In this document: positions 1 to 9,003 of the stretch, piece after piece | Position numbering within the stretch: position 1 is the first letter of the stretch | Layout of the letters: each line of letters begins with the position of its first letter | Assembly: GCF_003967595.1 (NCBI RefSeq) | Contig: NZ_BIFW01000011.1 | Span: forward strand, 1 to 64,000 | Reading direction: 5' to 3' | DNA from: Companilactobacillus musae | GTDB taxonomy: Bacteria; Bacillota; Bacilli; Lactobacillales; Lactobacillaceae | Length of the DNA stretch: 64,000 nucleotides | Made by a program: the position numbers and the translations under genes | Notes under the pieces: model-generated | Seen by the model: the letters and a program-made list of their open reading frames with translations, nothing else | What the model was told of the DNA's origin: nothing | The model's database searches: none

Positions 1-99
1 CCGAGCTTGGAGACAATTGCGAATTTCAATTGGCTTCAAGTCGTGTCCACCACGTTCCAGTGGCTCACAGATTTTTTACGGACGACGGCATCCTTCAAC
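1..99 (+). repeat. Family I structured intergenic repeat, copy A (left end cut off)
   Basis: This is the 3' half of the multi-stem repeat seen seven more times in the window. It shows the CCGAGCTTGGAGAC arm, the pairing TTGGCTTCAAGTCGTG arm, the conserved block CCACGTTCCAG and the closing GACGACGGCAT. The 5' half lies outside the window. It sits just past the 3' end of recX. Confidence 0.75.
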
Positions 100-127
100 T
101 TAACCGTTATAAAAGTAAGAAAGAACC

Positions 128-898
128 TCAATCATCTGAACTCAAAACTCTTTTTATTTCATCAAAGTGATAACCCTTTGTCATCAAATAATGGATTAAT
201 TTTTCTGGTTTGTCATAACGATGTTGAACCTTATTTACTAAAACCTTTAACTTGGCTAGTTCTTCATCTTCATCTGGCTCCAAGTCCAAATTATTAAGTA
301 CTATTTCAATTACTTCATTATTAAATCCCTTTTGATAAAGACTTTGTTTAATTTTCGTCAGCATTTGTTTAAAGGAAGCTCGTTTTTGTTTACGAACTTG
401 TTTTTTGGCAAAATCGGTCGCATTCTCTACCAAAATATCTTGATCAATATCCAAAATTTTATTCTGAACAATATCATTCGGTACACCCTTTTGAATCATT
501 TTTTGTTCAATAATCTTCGGTCCATTAGCCGTCGTTCTCAATTGCGTATTGATAAAACTCTTTGCATAAGATTCATCATCTAAATAATGCAAATTCTCCA
601 GTCTTTGAATCACATCGTCAACAGCATCACGATGATATTCCTTTTTATATAGGTAATCTTTGATTTCTTTTTTGGTTCGTAATTGATAACTCAAATAGTT
701 TACAGCATCGCCATAAGCTTTATTCACATTCTCTCGATCTTGTATTTCTTTAATCTGACTATCGGTCAATTCTGTTTCATTCATTAAACGAAATTCGATT
801 AAAGTTGTCTCCGCAACTGGGAACGCATACTTACCATCTAAGTAAACGTTATAGCGTCCTTTACGTTTCTGTGCTTGTATTTTTGTGACTTTAGCCAA
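128..898 (-). CDS. recX: RecX family regulatory protein
   Basis: RecX binds RecA filaments and modulates recombination and SOS strand exchange in the cytoplasm. The 256-residue product is basic and helical and contains the three-helix RecX repeats; the middle one reads YLSYQLRTKKEIKDYLYKK and is followed by VIQRLENLHYLDDESYAKSFI. The length is usual for Lactobacillales RecX, which is longer than the proteobacterial form. It is divergent from the rRNA methyltransferase gene, with about 70 bp between the starts, and its 3' end abuts family I repeat copy A. RecX is the only reasonable assignment. Confidence 0.9.
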   Translation of the reverse strand: MAKVTKIQAQKRKGRYNVYLDGKYAFPVAETTLIEFRLMNETELTDSQIKEIQDRENVNKAYGDAVNYLSYQLRTKKEIKDYLYKKEYHRDAVDDVIQRLENLHYLDDESYAKSFINTQLRTTANGPKIIEQKMIQKGVPNDIVQNKILDIDQDILVENATDFAKKQVRKQKRASFKQMLTKIKQSLYQKGFNNEVIEIVLNNLDLEPDEDEELAKLKVLVNKVQHRYDKPEKLIHYLMTKGYHFDEIKRVLSSDD

Positions 899-967
899 TA
901 TATTTTTACCTCACCATGTTATACTCTCAAGAGTAAGTTTATCTCAAAAACGTTCAAAGGAAAAATT

Positions 968-2350
968 ATGCATACAAACAATATTACGAAAGATTTAAAA
1001 GTCGGTGATAGATTTCCACTAACTATCAAACGTATCGGAATCAATGGCGAAGGTATTGGTTTCTTCAAACACGTGATTGTCTTTGTTCCCAAAGCTGTAC
1101 CTGAAGATGTCATTGTCTGTGAAATCACCGATGTTCATGACCGATTCTTAAATGGTCGCATTCACAAAATTAGAAAGGCTAGTCCTTTCCGTAACCCCGA
1201 TGCTCCTAAATTAGCAGATGAAGTCGGCGGACTCGAATTTGCTCACATCAATTATCAAGATCAATTGCACTTCAAAAGTAACATTCTTCGTGAATCACTG
1301 GAAAAATATAAGCCTTATGCTCACGAAAAATATATGATCAAACCAACTGTTGGTTCAGTTCAACAAGAGAAATATCGTAACAAAGCTCAATTTCCTATTC
1401 AAGAAATTGATGGTGAGATTCGTTGCGGATTATACAAAACTGGTACTCAAGAATTAGTTGATCTCAAAGAAATGCCTACTCAAATGGATTTAACTATGAA
1501 TGCTATGCGTAAAATTGTTCAAATGGTTAAAGACCTCGGAATTCCCGTTTTCAATCCTGAACAAAAATCTGGAATTCTCAGTATGATTGTTATTCGTGAA
1601 TCAGTTGAATTCAACCAACTCCAAATTACTTTCATTACTCGTTCACCAAAATTCGTTAAAGAGCATCAATTGATTGAACGAATTCAAAAAGAAATCCCTG
1701 AAGTAAGTTCTATTTCTCAAAACATCAACAAAGAAGATAAAGCTGGAGTTTGGGGCGATGAAACAAAATTACTTTGGGGCGATAAATACCTTCAAGAAGA
1801 TATCAATGGATATCTCTTCAATTTCTCACCACGAGCCTTCTTGCAACTAAATTCATTACAAACCGACAAACTATATGATTTAGTTACTCAAGCTTTGGAA
1901 CCAAACCAACGTGATATTCTTCTTGATGCTTATTGTGGTGTTGGTACGATTGGTATCACTATGGCTGAAAAGGTCAAACATGTTTATGGTATTGAAATTA
2001 TTCCTGAAGCCATCGAGGATGCTAAAGCAAACGCCAAACTAAATGAAGTTGAAAATGCTGATTATTATGTTGGCTCAACTGATGAAGTTTATCCTCAACT
2101 ATTAAAAGATGGTAAAGAAGTTAATGCTATCGTTGTCGATCCACCAAGAACAGGCCTTGACAGTAAATTGGTTACTACTTTAGTCAAGAATCCTGTTAAC
2201 AAATTAGTTTACGTTTCATGTAACCCATCAACTCTGGCCAAAGATCTAGTTCTCCTAACAGATCAATATCGTGTAGTTTATCTTCAACCTGTTGATATGT
2301 TCCCTCAAACACCACATGTTGAAACTATTGTAAAAATGGTCCGTAGATAA
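968..2350 (+). CDS. rlmD: 23S rRNA (uracil-5-)-methyltransferase, RlmD/RlmCD type, paralogue 1
   Basis: The enzyme uses S-adenosylmethionine to methylate C5 of uridine in 23S rRNA. A TRAM RNA-binding domain occupies roughly residues 10-70. The SAM site reads DAYCGVGTIGITMA, followed by VDPPRTGLD and the catalytic cysteine in YVSCNPSTLAKDL. The cysteine cluster that binds Fe-S in E. coli RlmD is not visible, so the Gram-positive RlmCD type fits better. I chose ATG 968 because AAAGGA precedes it and the TRAM domain begins there; a longer frame upstream has no ribosome site. A second paralogue lies at 54.5-55.9 kb, and which of them modifies which uridine cannot be told from sequence. Confidence 0.88.
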   Translation: MHTNNITKDLKVGDRFPLTIKRIGINGEGIGFFKHVIVFVPKAVPEDVIVCEITDVHDRFLNGRIHKIRKASPFRNPDAPKLADEVGGLEFAHINYQDQLHFKSNILRESLEKYKPYAHEKYMIKPTVGSVQQEKYRNKAQFPIQEIDGEIRCGLYKTGTQELVDLKEMPTQMDLTMNAMRKIVQMVKDLGIPVFNPEQKSGILSMIVIRESVEFNQLQITFITRSPKFVKEHQLIERIQKEIPEVSSISQNINKEDKAGVWGDETKLLWGDKYLQEDINGYLFNFSPRAFLQLNSLQTDKLYDLVTQALEPNQRDILLDAYCGVGTIGITMAEKVKHVYGIEIIPEAIEDAKANAKLNEVENADYYVGSTDEVYPQLLKDGKEVNAIVVDPPRTGLDSKLVTTLVKNPVNKLVYVSCNPSTLAKDLVLLTDQYRVVYLQPVDMFPQTPHVETIVKMVRR

Positions 2351-2400
2351 AATTAAGGCCAGTTGCTTTCTCAAATTCGGTACATTACGAATTTAAAAAT

Positions 2401-2474
2401 AAAAAATAACGTCTATTAAAATAGTATTCAAGGTATGTAAAAATACTTGAATCTTTTAATAGGCGTTATTTTTT
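2401..2474. terminator. Bidirectional terminator hairpin, family II copy 1
   Basis: Outer arms AACGTCTATTAAAA and TTTTAATAGGCGTT pair, an inner ATTCAAGGTAT/ATACTTGAAT stem follows, and both sides end in A/T runs. It lies between two convergent genes and shares the GTCTATTAA core with six other hairpins in the window. Confidence 0.85.
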
Positions 2475-2475
2475 A

Positions 2476-3573
2476 TTAAAAATCAGTAATATAATTTTTC
2501 AACTTATTCTCTAACAAACCAATTCCCAAACCGATACTTTGCTCTGGTATCTCAATATTTCCGCATTTATCCTGAATTCCACCAATAAAAGGACTATCTG
2601 CAATATAATCCAAACCATCAAGATCAATATATTTTATGCTCGACACGCCAGAACTTATATAAGCTGCCGTGGTCAAGGCAACATTTGCTTCAGTTGTACA
2701 GCCAAATAAACAATCTATTCCATGTCTTTTAGCAAAACCAGCTATTTCAATTGCTTCCAATGGTCCGCCACATTTGATCAGCTTAATATTAATGGCCGTC
2801 CCATAGCCATGATCAATAATATTTTTGGCATCTTCTAAATTAAAAACCGATTCGTCAGCGACTATCGGAATAGTAGTTTTTGCACTAATTTTTTTCATTG
2901 CTTCATAATCTAGAATTTTTACAGGTTGCTCAATAAACTCAATGTTTAACTTCGATTGATCAAATTCTCTAATTGCGGTCAAAGCTTCTTCATAGTCCCA
3001 GCTCTGATTCGGGTCGATTCTAATCGAAACTGTTTTTGGAATTAAATCCTCTAACTGTAATATTCGACTTAATTCATCATTTCCAGAAATCATCTTGTAC
3101 TTAATATGATGATATCCTCTAGCTAAAATTCGCTTTGTTTCTTTAATAGTTTCTTCAGAATTCAAAACACTAACGGTCGTATCATTAGCTAATACTCTCT
3201 TATTATTTGATATACCCAATTCTTCCGAAATTCCTACCTGGTTGGACCTAGCAAGAGCATCCAGAATGGCTGTTTCCATCCCATAACGAATAGAAACATG
3301 ATTAATAAATCCTTGTAAAGATAAGAGTGTATCTTCAACATCATCATTTAAGTGTTCATCAAAAAAATCTTTGGCAAAACGATACATTTCATCGCGACTT
3401 TCACCGGTCAACTTAATATTTTCAGCTGATTCACCTAAGCCAATTGAACCATCATCCAATCTAACACGGCAAAAAATTCCTTTGAGATTTTTTGACATCC
3501 GAATACTAGTAATAAACGGTCTTTTTAAAGGAATATCCAATTTACTAATTTGATAGCCGATTATCTTTACCAT
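2476..3573 (-). CDS. Dipeptide (L-Ala-D/L-Glu type) epimerase, enolase superfamily
   Basis: This 365-residue protein belongs to the muconate-lactonizing/mandelate-racemase branch of the enolase superfamily. It carries the acid-base lysine motif KYK (K158, K160), metal ligands in RIDPNQ (D187), IEFIEQP (E215) and VADES (D240), and the second catalytic lysine near 264 in NIKLIKCGG. This arrangement is typical of L-Ala-D/L-Glu epimerases, which act on murein-derived dipeptides in the cytoplasm. The start has a perfect GGAGG. Substrate identity is an inference, since related epimerases accept other dipeptides. Confidence 0.82.
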   Translation of the reverse strand: MVKIIGYQISKLDIPLKRPFITSIRMSKNLKGIFCRVRLDDGSIGLGESAENIKLTGESRDEMYRFAKDFFDEHLNDDVEDTLLSLQGFINHVSIRYGMETAILDALARSNQVGISEELGISNNKRVLANDTTVSVLNSEETIKETKRILARGYHHIKYKMISGNDELSRILQLEDLIPKTVSIRIDPNQSWDYEEALTAIREFDQSKLNIEFIEQPVKILDYEAMKKISAKTTIPIVADESVFNLEDAKNIIDHGYGTAINIKLIKCGGPLEAIEIAGFAKRHGIDCLFGCTTEANVALTTAAYISSGVSSIKYIDLDGLDYIADSPFIGGIQDKCGNIEIPEQSIGLGIGLLENKLKNYITDF

Positions 3574-3781
3574 GATTTAACCTCCAGCCACTGACCTCAA
3601 ATATTCCAAATCGTCATTTTGAATTGCCTATACTATAACCCCAAACACTATTAACACGGTACAATTTAACATCAAAATTGCGAAACCTTTTTATTACAAT
3701 AATTATCTGTAAAAAGAAAATAATTAATTACATTTACGAGTATTTAATTATCATAAATCTTTGCTATTGGGTAAAGTATCC

Positions 3782-3799
3782 TTTACAGTAACCTGTAAA
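3782..3799. promoter_or_regulatory. Inverted repeat, candidate operator for the small HTH gene
   Basis: TTTACAG-TAAC-CTGTAAA is a perfect 7-bp inverted repeat about 25 bases before the HTH start codon. Its position suggests autoregulation by the downstream XRE protein; this is inference. Confidence 0.45.
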
Positions 3800-3823
3800 T
3801 AATTTAGAAATCAGGTTTTCAAA

Positions 3824-4021
3824 ATGATTAAAAATAACGTTAGGAAGTTTCGGCAAGAACACAAATATTCACAAAAACAACTAGCTGAGATGGTTCATGT
3901 TTCCCGACAAACGATCATTTCCGTTGAATCTGGTCGTTACCAACCAACTCTAGAACTAAGTTTTAAATTAGCTCGAGCTTTTGAAAAAACCGTTGAAGAA
4001 GTTTTTATTTATTATGAATAA
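3824..4021 (+). CDS. Small XRE-family helix-turn-helix regulator
   Basis: The 65-residue product is a single Cro/CI-type HTH domain. It contains FRQEHKYSQKQLAEMVHVSR (scaffold and recognition helices), then QTIISVESGRYQPTLELSFKLARAFEKTVEEVF. Such stand-alone YozG-like proteins bind DNA as dimers and often regulate a neighbouring membrane gene. Here the next gene is a convergent GntR regulator and no membrane partner is adjacent. A palindrome just upstream may be its own operator. The ribosome site is weak (CAGG). Confidence 0.8.
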   Translation: MIKNNVRKFRQEHKYSQKQLAEMVHVSRQTIISVESGRYQPTLELSFKLARAFEKTVEEVFIYYE

Positions 4022-4076
4022 TATTGTTGTTTTAAATAATTACCGAAAATTGGCATCATATAAAAAATTATCTCTT

Positions 4077-4787
4077 TTAATTCTCAATATTATGTCTGAC
4101 ATGATATGAAAATTCATCACTTCGAGCAACACTCAACGTAAACTCAATAATCTGATGATTCAAATCATAAGTCGTTCGTTTCAAATGCAAACAAGGAGTA
4201 CCTTCTTTTAGATTCATAATTTTACTATCACAAGCGCTAATAATTCCAGCAGAAAAGTATTCATCCGCATAGCTGATTTCTTCTCCAAAATCATCCCGAA
4301 AAACATCATACATTGATCTATCCTGTAACATTTCTTGATTCAAAGTCGGAAATAATTTTTGAGGCAAAAAACTTCTCTCCAACATCATGGGCACATTATC
4401 AGCTAAGCGTAACCGATCAACGCGAATAATAATATCTCCTAATTTCAAATTCATGTTTTGAGCAAAATAAGCATTGATATCCTTTTTTTCAAAATTAATA
4501 ATTTTAGTACTAGGCGTTTTGCCTAACATTCTCATCTGTTGGCCAAATTTAAAAGAACTACCTAAATCACTATTTAAGTTGATACGATTGACAAAAGTAC
4601 CCTTGCCATGAACCCTTTTGACCAGATCAGTCGCCTCTAATCCCAATAAAGCATTACGTATTGTATTACGTGAAACCTCATACTTATCAGCCAATTGTCG
4701 TTCAGAAGGTAGTTTTGCGTTAGCTGGTAAGTTCTGAATATAACTCGTTAAAAGATTGATTAATTGTTCTTGAAGGTTAATTTTCAT
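4077..4787 (-). CDS. GntR/HutC-family transcriptional regulator
   Basis: The 236-residue product has an N-terminal winged-helix domain (KLPSERQLADKYEVSRNTIR, about residues 25-45, then GKGTFV near 75). A C-terminal UTRA ligand-binding domain follows, with the typical RVDRLRLADNVPMMLERSFLP segment. Members of this family repress sugar or amino-sugar uptake genes until a phosphosugar binds. No sugar operon lies next to it, so the target is unknown. GGAAAGGA precedes the start. Confidence 0.85.
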   Translation of the reverse strand: MKINLQEQLINLLTSYIQNLPANAKLPSERQLADKYEVSRNTIRNALLGLEATDLVKRVHGKGTFVNRINLNSDLGSSFKFGQQMRMLGKTPSTKIINFEKKDINAYFAQNMNLKLGDIIIRVDRLRLADNVPMMLERSFLPQKLFPTLNQEMLQDRSMYDVFRDDFGEEISYADEYFSAGIISACDSKIMNLKEGTPCLHLKRTTYDLNHQIIEFTLSVARSDEFSYHVRHNIEN

Positions 4788-4821
4788 AAGAAAGATTTCC
4801 TTTCCAAATAACTATATGATA

Positions 4822-4850
4822 ATTGTATGAAGCACCAAAACGACTTGCAA
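4822..4850 (-). promoter_or_regulatory. Promoter of the GntR gene
   Basis: On the minus strand, TTGCAA and TACAAT are separated by exactly 17 bases, about 35 bp before the start codon. An imperfect palindrome (CTGAAAATG...CATTTCAG, near 4859-4885) lies just upstream and could be an operator. Confidence 0.6.
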
Positions 4851-4918
4851 TTATTTGTCTGAAAATGGACATATTGTCATTTCAGAAAATCTTCTATCAA
4901 TACTGTTTAATGTAAAAA

Positions 4919-4991
4919 CAAAAACAGCGTCTATTAATAAGCATTCAAAGTATATAAAATATACCCCGAATCTTTTAACAGACGTTATTTT
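4919..4991. terminator. Terminator hairpin, family II copy 2
   Basis: Arms CAGCGTCTATTAA and TTAACAGACGTT pair, with an inner GTATAT/ATATAC stem and flanking A and T runs. It lies past the 3' end of the DegV-VOC operon and shares the family II core. Confidence 0.75.
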
Positions 4992-5024
4992 AATTGATAA
5001 ATTTAGAATTGGAAAAACAGTGCA

Positions 5025-5375
5025 TTACGCCTTAGCAACTACAAAATAATTACCTTCAGGATCTTGAAAATTAAATGTTAAAACACCATTAACTTCAGTT
5101 ATTTCCCCTGCACTGATCAGTTCATCATGCAATCGGTCAAAATCATTGGAGAAAAACATTAAGGATGGAACATTTTCTGACACTTCTGGAGAATAGATTC
5201 TAATATAATCCTTTGGAAAAATTGATAGCTCTACTTCGCTAGAAATTCCTACAATAACGTTCTGATACCCACCGTTTAGAGTTTGTCTGGCAACTACTGT
5301 TGCTCCAAATTCTTCAGTCCAAAACTCAACACTCATATCAACATCATCGACGTAAATCATAATTCTAGTCTTCAT
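5025..5375 (-). CDS. VOC (glyoxalase/bleomycin-resistance) superfamily protein
   Basis: This 116-residue protein starts MKTRIMIYVDDVDMSVEFW and ends FNFQDPEGNYFVVAKA, the paired beta-alpha-beta-beta-beta signature of VOC proteins. Function within the superfamily (metal-dependent lyase, antibiotic binding) cannot be assigned. I chose ATG 5375, which overlaps the end of the degV-like gene by 11 bases and has AAGGA upstream inside that gene; the fold begins exactly there. It is probably translationally coupled to its neighbour. Confidence 0.78.
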   Translation of the reverse strand: MKTRIMIYVDDVDMSVEFWTEEFGATVVARQTLNGGYQNVIVGISSEVELSIFPKDYIRIYSPEVSENVPSLMFFSNDFDRLHDELISAGEITEVNGVLTFNFQDPEGNYFVVAKA

Positions 5376-6231
5376 CTTCAAAGTCCTTATCCCAGACGAC
5401 ACCCATAGTCTTTTCACCTGTATGAACACTGATAGCTGGTCCTAAATGGCTAGTTGATACTCGTGCTTCAGGGAAATTATCTTGGAAATCGGTCGACCAT
5501 TTAGTCAACATCTCCCGGTTGTTAGAATCAACTACGGTAATATGTAATTTCCAATCTGGATGTTCTTCTGCATATTTTTGTATTTCTAATGAGATCACTC
5601 TAAAAGCTCGATGCATCGTACGTTCTTTGCCAATCGCAAATATCTTGCCATCCTTAAAAGTTAGCAAAGGTTTAACGTCTAATAAACTACCGATAATAGC
5701 GGAACGATTACTCAATCTACCAGTACGACTAAGATGTTTTAAATCATTAACAGCAAAATAAATATCCGTCGAATCACGCAATTCTTCCAATTTTGTCATA
5801 ATCGTTTCTGGAGCTACATTCTTTTGAGCTAAGGAACCAGCCAACATGACTAAATCAGCTTCAGCGGCACTGGCAGCCATTGAATCAAATGGATAAACTT
5901 TGGCCTTATCATAGCTCTTAACAAACATTCGTAAATTATCCATAAATGAAGTAATTCCTAAAGATAAATGAATTGAAATAATCGTATCGTAGCCTTCTTC
6001 GACTAAACGATCATAGGCTTCCTGAATCTGCCCCATTGATACTTGAGCGGTCGTAGGAAGTTCTGGTTCATTACGTAAGTAATCATAAAATTTTTCGTCA
6101 GTTAATTCTTCGGTTTCTTTATATTGGTTATTACCAAGAATTACTGTAATTGGTAAAACGGTAATATTGTACTTCTTGATTTGTGCGGGTGTTAAGTAAG
6201 ATGCTGTGTCAGTTACTACTGCAGTTTTCAT
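5365..6231 (-). CDS. DegV family fatty-acid-binding protein (FakB-like)
   Basis: DegV proteins bind a fatty acid and, as FakB, present it to the FakA kinase for phosphorylation before incorporation into phospholipid. The 288-residue product has the N-terminal VVTDTASYLTP motif, the central SIHLSLGITSF segment and NDLKHLSRTGRLS near residue 165, all typical of the family. The start at 6231 follows AAGGAGAAG; an upstream in-frame ATG lacks a ribosome site. No FakA gene is in the window. The downstream VOC gene overlaps its 3' end. Confidence 0.88.
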   Translation of the reverse strand: MKTAVVTDTASYLTPAQIKKYNITVLPITVILGNNQYKETEELTDEKFYDYLRNEPELPTTAQVSMGQIQEAYDRLVEEGYDTIISIHLSLGITSFMDNLRMFVKSYDKAKVYPFDSMAASAAEADLVMLAGSLAQKNVAPETIMTKLEELRDSTDIYFAVNDLKHLSRTGRLSNRSAIIGSLLDVKPLLTFKDGKIFAIGKERTMHRAFRVISLEIQKYAEEHPDWKLHITVVDSNNREMLTKWSTDFQDNFPEARVSTSHLGPAISVHTGEKTMGVVWDKDFEDED

Positions 6232-6309
6232 TAACTTCTCCTTTTCCCATAACGTACATTCCATTCTTATAATAATAACATTTTATTAAAAATATTAAAT
6301 CTTAAGGTC

Positions 6310-6338
6310 TTGTTTTAGTTATCAGAAAGCGCTATCAT
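6310..6338 (+). promoter_or_regulatory. galK promoter with overlapping cre site
   Basis: TTGTTT and TATCAT are 17 bases apart. AGAAAGCGCTATCA (about 6324-6337) matches the cre consensus TGWAANCGNTNWCA at 13 of 14 positions and covers the -10, predicting CcpA repression. GalR may also act here but I see no separate operator. Confidence 0.72.
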
Positions 6339-6376
6339 TTTGTTAAGTAAATATTTAGTAAAAATGGAGAATGATT

Positions 6377-7558
6377 ATGGACACTAACACAATTTTGCAA
6401 GGTTACAAAAACATTTTTAATGAATCTGCCGATAAGCTCTTTTTCTCACCTGGACGTATCAATTTAATTGGTGAACACACTGACTACAATGGTGGCAATG
6501 TTTTCCCTTGTGCTATCAGTTTAGGAACATATGCAGCTTTTGGTAATCGTGATGATCAAACTATCAAAATGTATTCAGAAAATTTACCTGATACTGGTGT
6601 TATCACGGTTTCTTTAGATGACTTAAAGTACAACAAATCTGATGACTGGGCTAATTATCCTAAGGGAATGATTTATTTGATAACTCAAGCTGGATATAAG
6701 ATCAATCATGGCTTCAATCTTTATATTCAAGGTAATCTTCCTGATGGCGCCGGTCTTTCTTCATCAGCCTCAATTGAATTGTTGATGGGAAATATTTTAA
6801 ATGATGTCTTCAAATTGGGAATCGATCAACTAGATCTTGTTAAAATGGGCCAACAAAATGAGAACAACTACATCGGTGTTAACTCTGGTATTATGGATGA
6901 ATTTGCCGTTGGGATGGGTAAGAAAAATCAAGCTATCCTATTGGACACTAATATCATGGAATACCACTATGCCCCTGTTGAATTGGGAAACCACGTCATT
7001 GTTATCATGAACACTAATAAACATCGTGCCTTAGCCGATTCTAAATACAATGAACGTCGTAGTCAATGTGAAAAAGCCTTAGCCCTTCTCCAAACTAAAC
7101 TAAACATTAAATCTCTTGGTCAACTTTCAATTGACGAATTTGACCGTAATTCTTATTTAATCAATGATGATACTTTGATTCGCCGTGCTCGTCATGCAGT
7201 TTTTGAAAATCAAAGAACCCTCAAAGCTATTAAGTATCTTAAAGACAATGACTTAGTAAACTTTGGTAAATTAGTTAATGCCTCTCATATCTCACTTCAC
7301 TATGATTATGAAGTAACAGGTATTGAACTAGATACTTTAGTTGAAGCTGCTTGGCAACAGGATGGAGTCTTAGGAGCCAGAATGGTCGGCGCTGGCTTTG
7401 GTGGCTGTGCTATCGCTTTTGTTGAAAAAGATAAAGTTGAAAACTTCAAGCTTAACGTCGGTAAAATTTACCAAGAAAAAATAGGTTACGCTGCAGACTT
7501 TTATATTGCTGAAATTTCTGACGGACCTAGCGAAATCAAAATCGGGGTGGAAAAATAA
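6377..7558 (+). CDS. galK: Galactokinase
   Basis: GalK phosphorylates galactose with ATP to galactose-1-phosphate, the first step of the Leloir pathway. The 393-residue GHMP kinase shows the galactose signature GRINLIGEHTDYNGG, the ATP loop LPDGAGLSSSAS and the C-terminal GAGFGGCA. I chose ATG 6377 over ATG 6371 because GGAGA lies about 7 bases before it. Its stop overlaps the galT start by one base (TAATG), so the operon is translationally coupled. Confidence 0.95.
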   Translation: MDTNTILQGYKNIFNESADKLFFSPGRINLIGEHTDYNGGNVFPCAISLGTYAAFGNRDDQTIKMYSENLPDTGVITVSLDDLKYNKSDDWANYPKGMIYLITQAGYKINHGFNLYIQGNLPDGAGLSSSASIELLMGNILNDVFKLGIDQLDLVKMGQQNENNYIGVNSGIMDEFAVGMGKKNQAILLDTNIMEYHYAPVELGNHVIVIMNTNKHRALADSKYNERRSQCEKALALLQTKLNIKSLGQLSIDEFDRNSYLINDDTLIRRARHAVFENQRTLKAIKYLKDNDLVNFGKLVNASHISLHYDYEVTGIELDTLVEAAWQQDGVLGARMVGAGFGGCAIAFVEKDKVENFKLNVGKIYQEKIGYAADFYIAEISDGPSEIKIGVEK

Positions 7559-9003
7559 TGTCTTGTGTCGATAAATTTGTTGATCAAATAATCAATACTG
7601 ATAACGATTATCAAGCTTTAGATAGAATCTATCTTTACAATCGTATCTGTGCATTGGTTGGTGATGATAATCATCAAACTGATGATGACATCAAAACCGC
7701 TTTGATAAATACAGCCATCAAAAATAATAAAATTGAAGATAATCAGACAGCTAAAGAAATCTTGAATGATCAATTAATGGATTTTGTCACACCCTTACCT
7801 TCAAAAGTTAATCAAAAATTTTGGGATCTTTATCAAAATGACCCCGAAGAAGCAACTAATTATTTCTATCAATTAAGTCAAAATAACGACTATATCAAGG
7901 TCAAAGCCATTGCAAAAAATATTTCCTATCAAACAGCAACTGACTACGGTAATTTAGAAATAACTATCAATCTTTCTAAACCTGAAAAGGACCCCAAAGC
8001 CATTGCCGCTGCCGGTAGACAAAAGCAAACTGGTTATCCTAAGTGTCAACTTTGTATAGAAAATGAAGGTTACTTAGGAAGATTAGGCTACCCTGCCCGT
8101 AGCAATCATCGAGTAATTCGTTTTACTCTCGGTGGACAAACTTGGGGATTTCAATATTCTCCTTATGCTTATTTCAAAGAACATGCTATTTTCTTAAATA
8201 AAATTCATCAACCAATGATTATTAATCAACATACTTTTAATAATTTGTTGGAGATTGTCCGTATCTTTCCACAATATTTTGTTGGAAGCAATGCCGATTT
8301 ACCAATTGTCGGTGGTTCAATGCTTAGCCATGACCACTATCAAGGTGGACGACATAACTTTCCAATGATGAAAGCCAAGATTGAACGAGAAATTGATATT
8401 CCTGTCGACAACGTCAAAGCTGGAATCGTTAAGTGGCCTATGTCAACCATTAGATTGACTAGTTCTGATCCTGAAGAATTAGTTAAGGCAGCTACATTGA
8501 TTCACGAAAATTGGATGAACTATTCTGACGAATCCGTTTCAATCAAGGCTTATACTGACGAAACACGACACCACACCGTAACTCCAATCGCCTATCGTAA
8601 TGGAAATGAATATGTCATGGACATCGTTTTACGAGATAATCAAACATCTACGAAATATCCAGATGGAATTTTCCATCCCCATCAGGACGTTCAACATATT
8701 AAAAAGGAAAATATCGGATTGATCGAAGTTATGGGACGGGCAATTCTTCCTGCTCGCCTTAAAATCGAACTAAAAGAAGTAGAAAAATACTTACTCAATG
8801 AATCAAATGATATTGCTGAATATCACCGTCCTTGGGCCGATCAATTACAGGAAAAATACAACTTTAACAAAGATAATGTTTCTGAAATAGTTGAAAAAGA
8901 AACTGGTTTAGTCTTTGCCCGCGTTCTCGAAGATGCTGGTGTCTTCAAATGGAATCATCAAGGACAACTAGCTTTTGACAAATTCATTGGTAGTTTAAAA
9001 TAA
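7558..9003 (+). CDS. galT: UDP-glucose:hexose-1-phosphate uridylyltransferase, type 2
   Basis: GalT exchanges UMP between UDP-glucose and galactose-1-phosphate. The 481-residue length and sequence fit the Gram-positive type 2 family; the nucleotide-transfer region SHDHYQGGRHNFPMM is near residue 257. Paired cysteines occur in YPKCQLCIENEG. A GGGGTGG ribosome site lies inside galK. No epimerase (galE) is in this window, so the pathway must be completed elsewhere. Confidence 0.93.
   Translation: MSCVDKFVDQIINTDNDYQALDRIYLYNRICALVGDDNHQTDDDIKTALINTAIKNNKIEDNQTAKEILNDQLMDFVTPLPSKVNQKFWDLYQNDPEEATNYFYQLSQNNDYIKVKAIAKNISYQTATDYGNLEITINLSKPEKDPKAIAAAGRQKQTGYPKCQLCIENEGYLGRLGYPARSNHRVIRFTLGGQTWGFQYSPYAYFKEHAIFLNKIHQPMIINQHTFNNLLEIVRIFPQYFVGSNADLPIVGGSMLSHDHYQGGRHNFPMMKAKIEREIDIPVDNVKAGIVKWPMSTIRLTSSDPEELVKAATLIHENWMNYSDESVSIKAYTDETRHHTVTPIAYRNGNEYVMDIVLRDNQTSTKYPDGIFHPHQDVQHIKKENIGLIEVMGRAILPARLKIELKEVEKYLLNESNDIAEYHRPWADQLQEKYNFNKDNVSEIVEKETGLVFARVLEDAGVFKWNHQGQLAFDKFIGSLK

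Noticed and set aside
7-297. Frame at the left end
   Set aside because: It consists of repeat copy A and the antisense of recX.
4855-5049. Plus-strand frame of 64 residues
   Set aside because: It runs through the family II hairpin, has no ribosome site and overlaps the end of the VOC gene.
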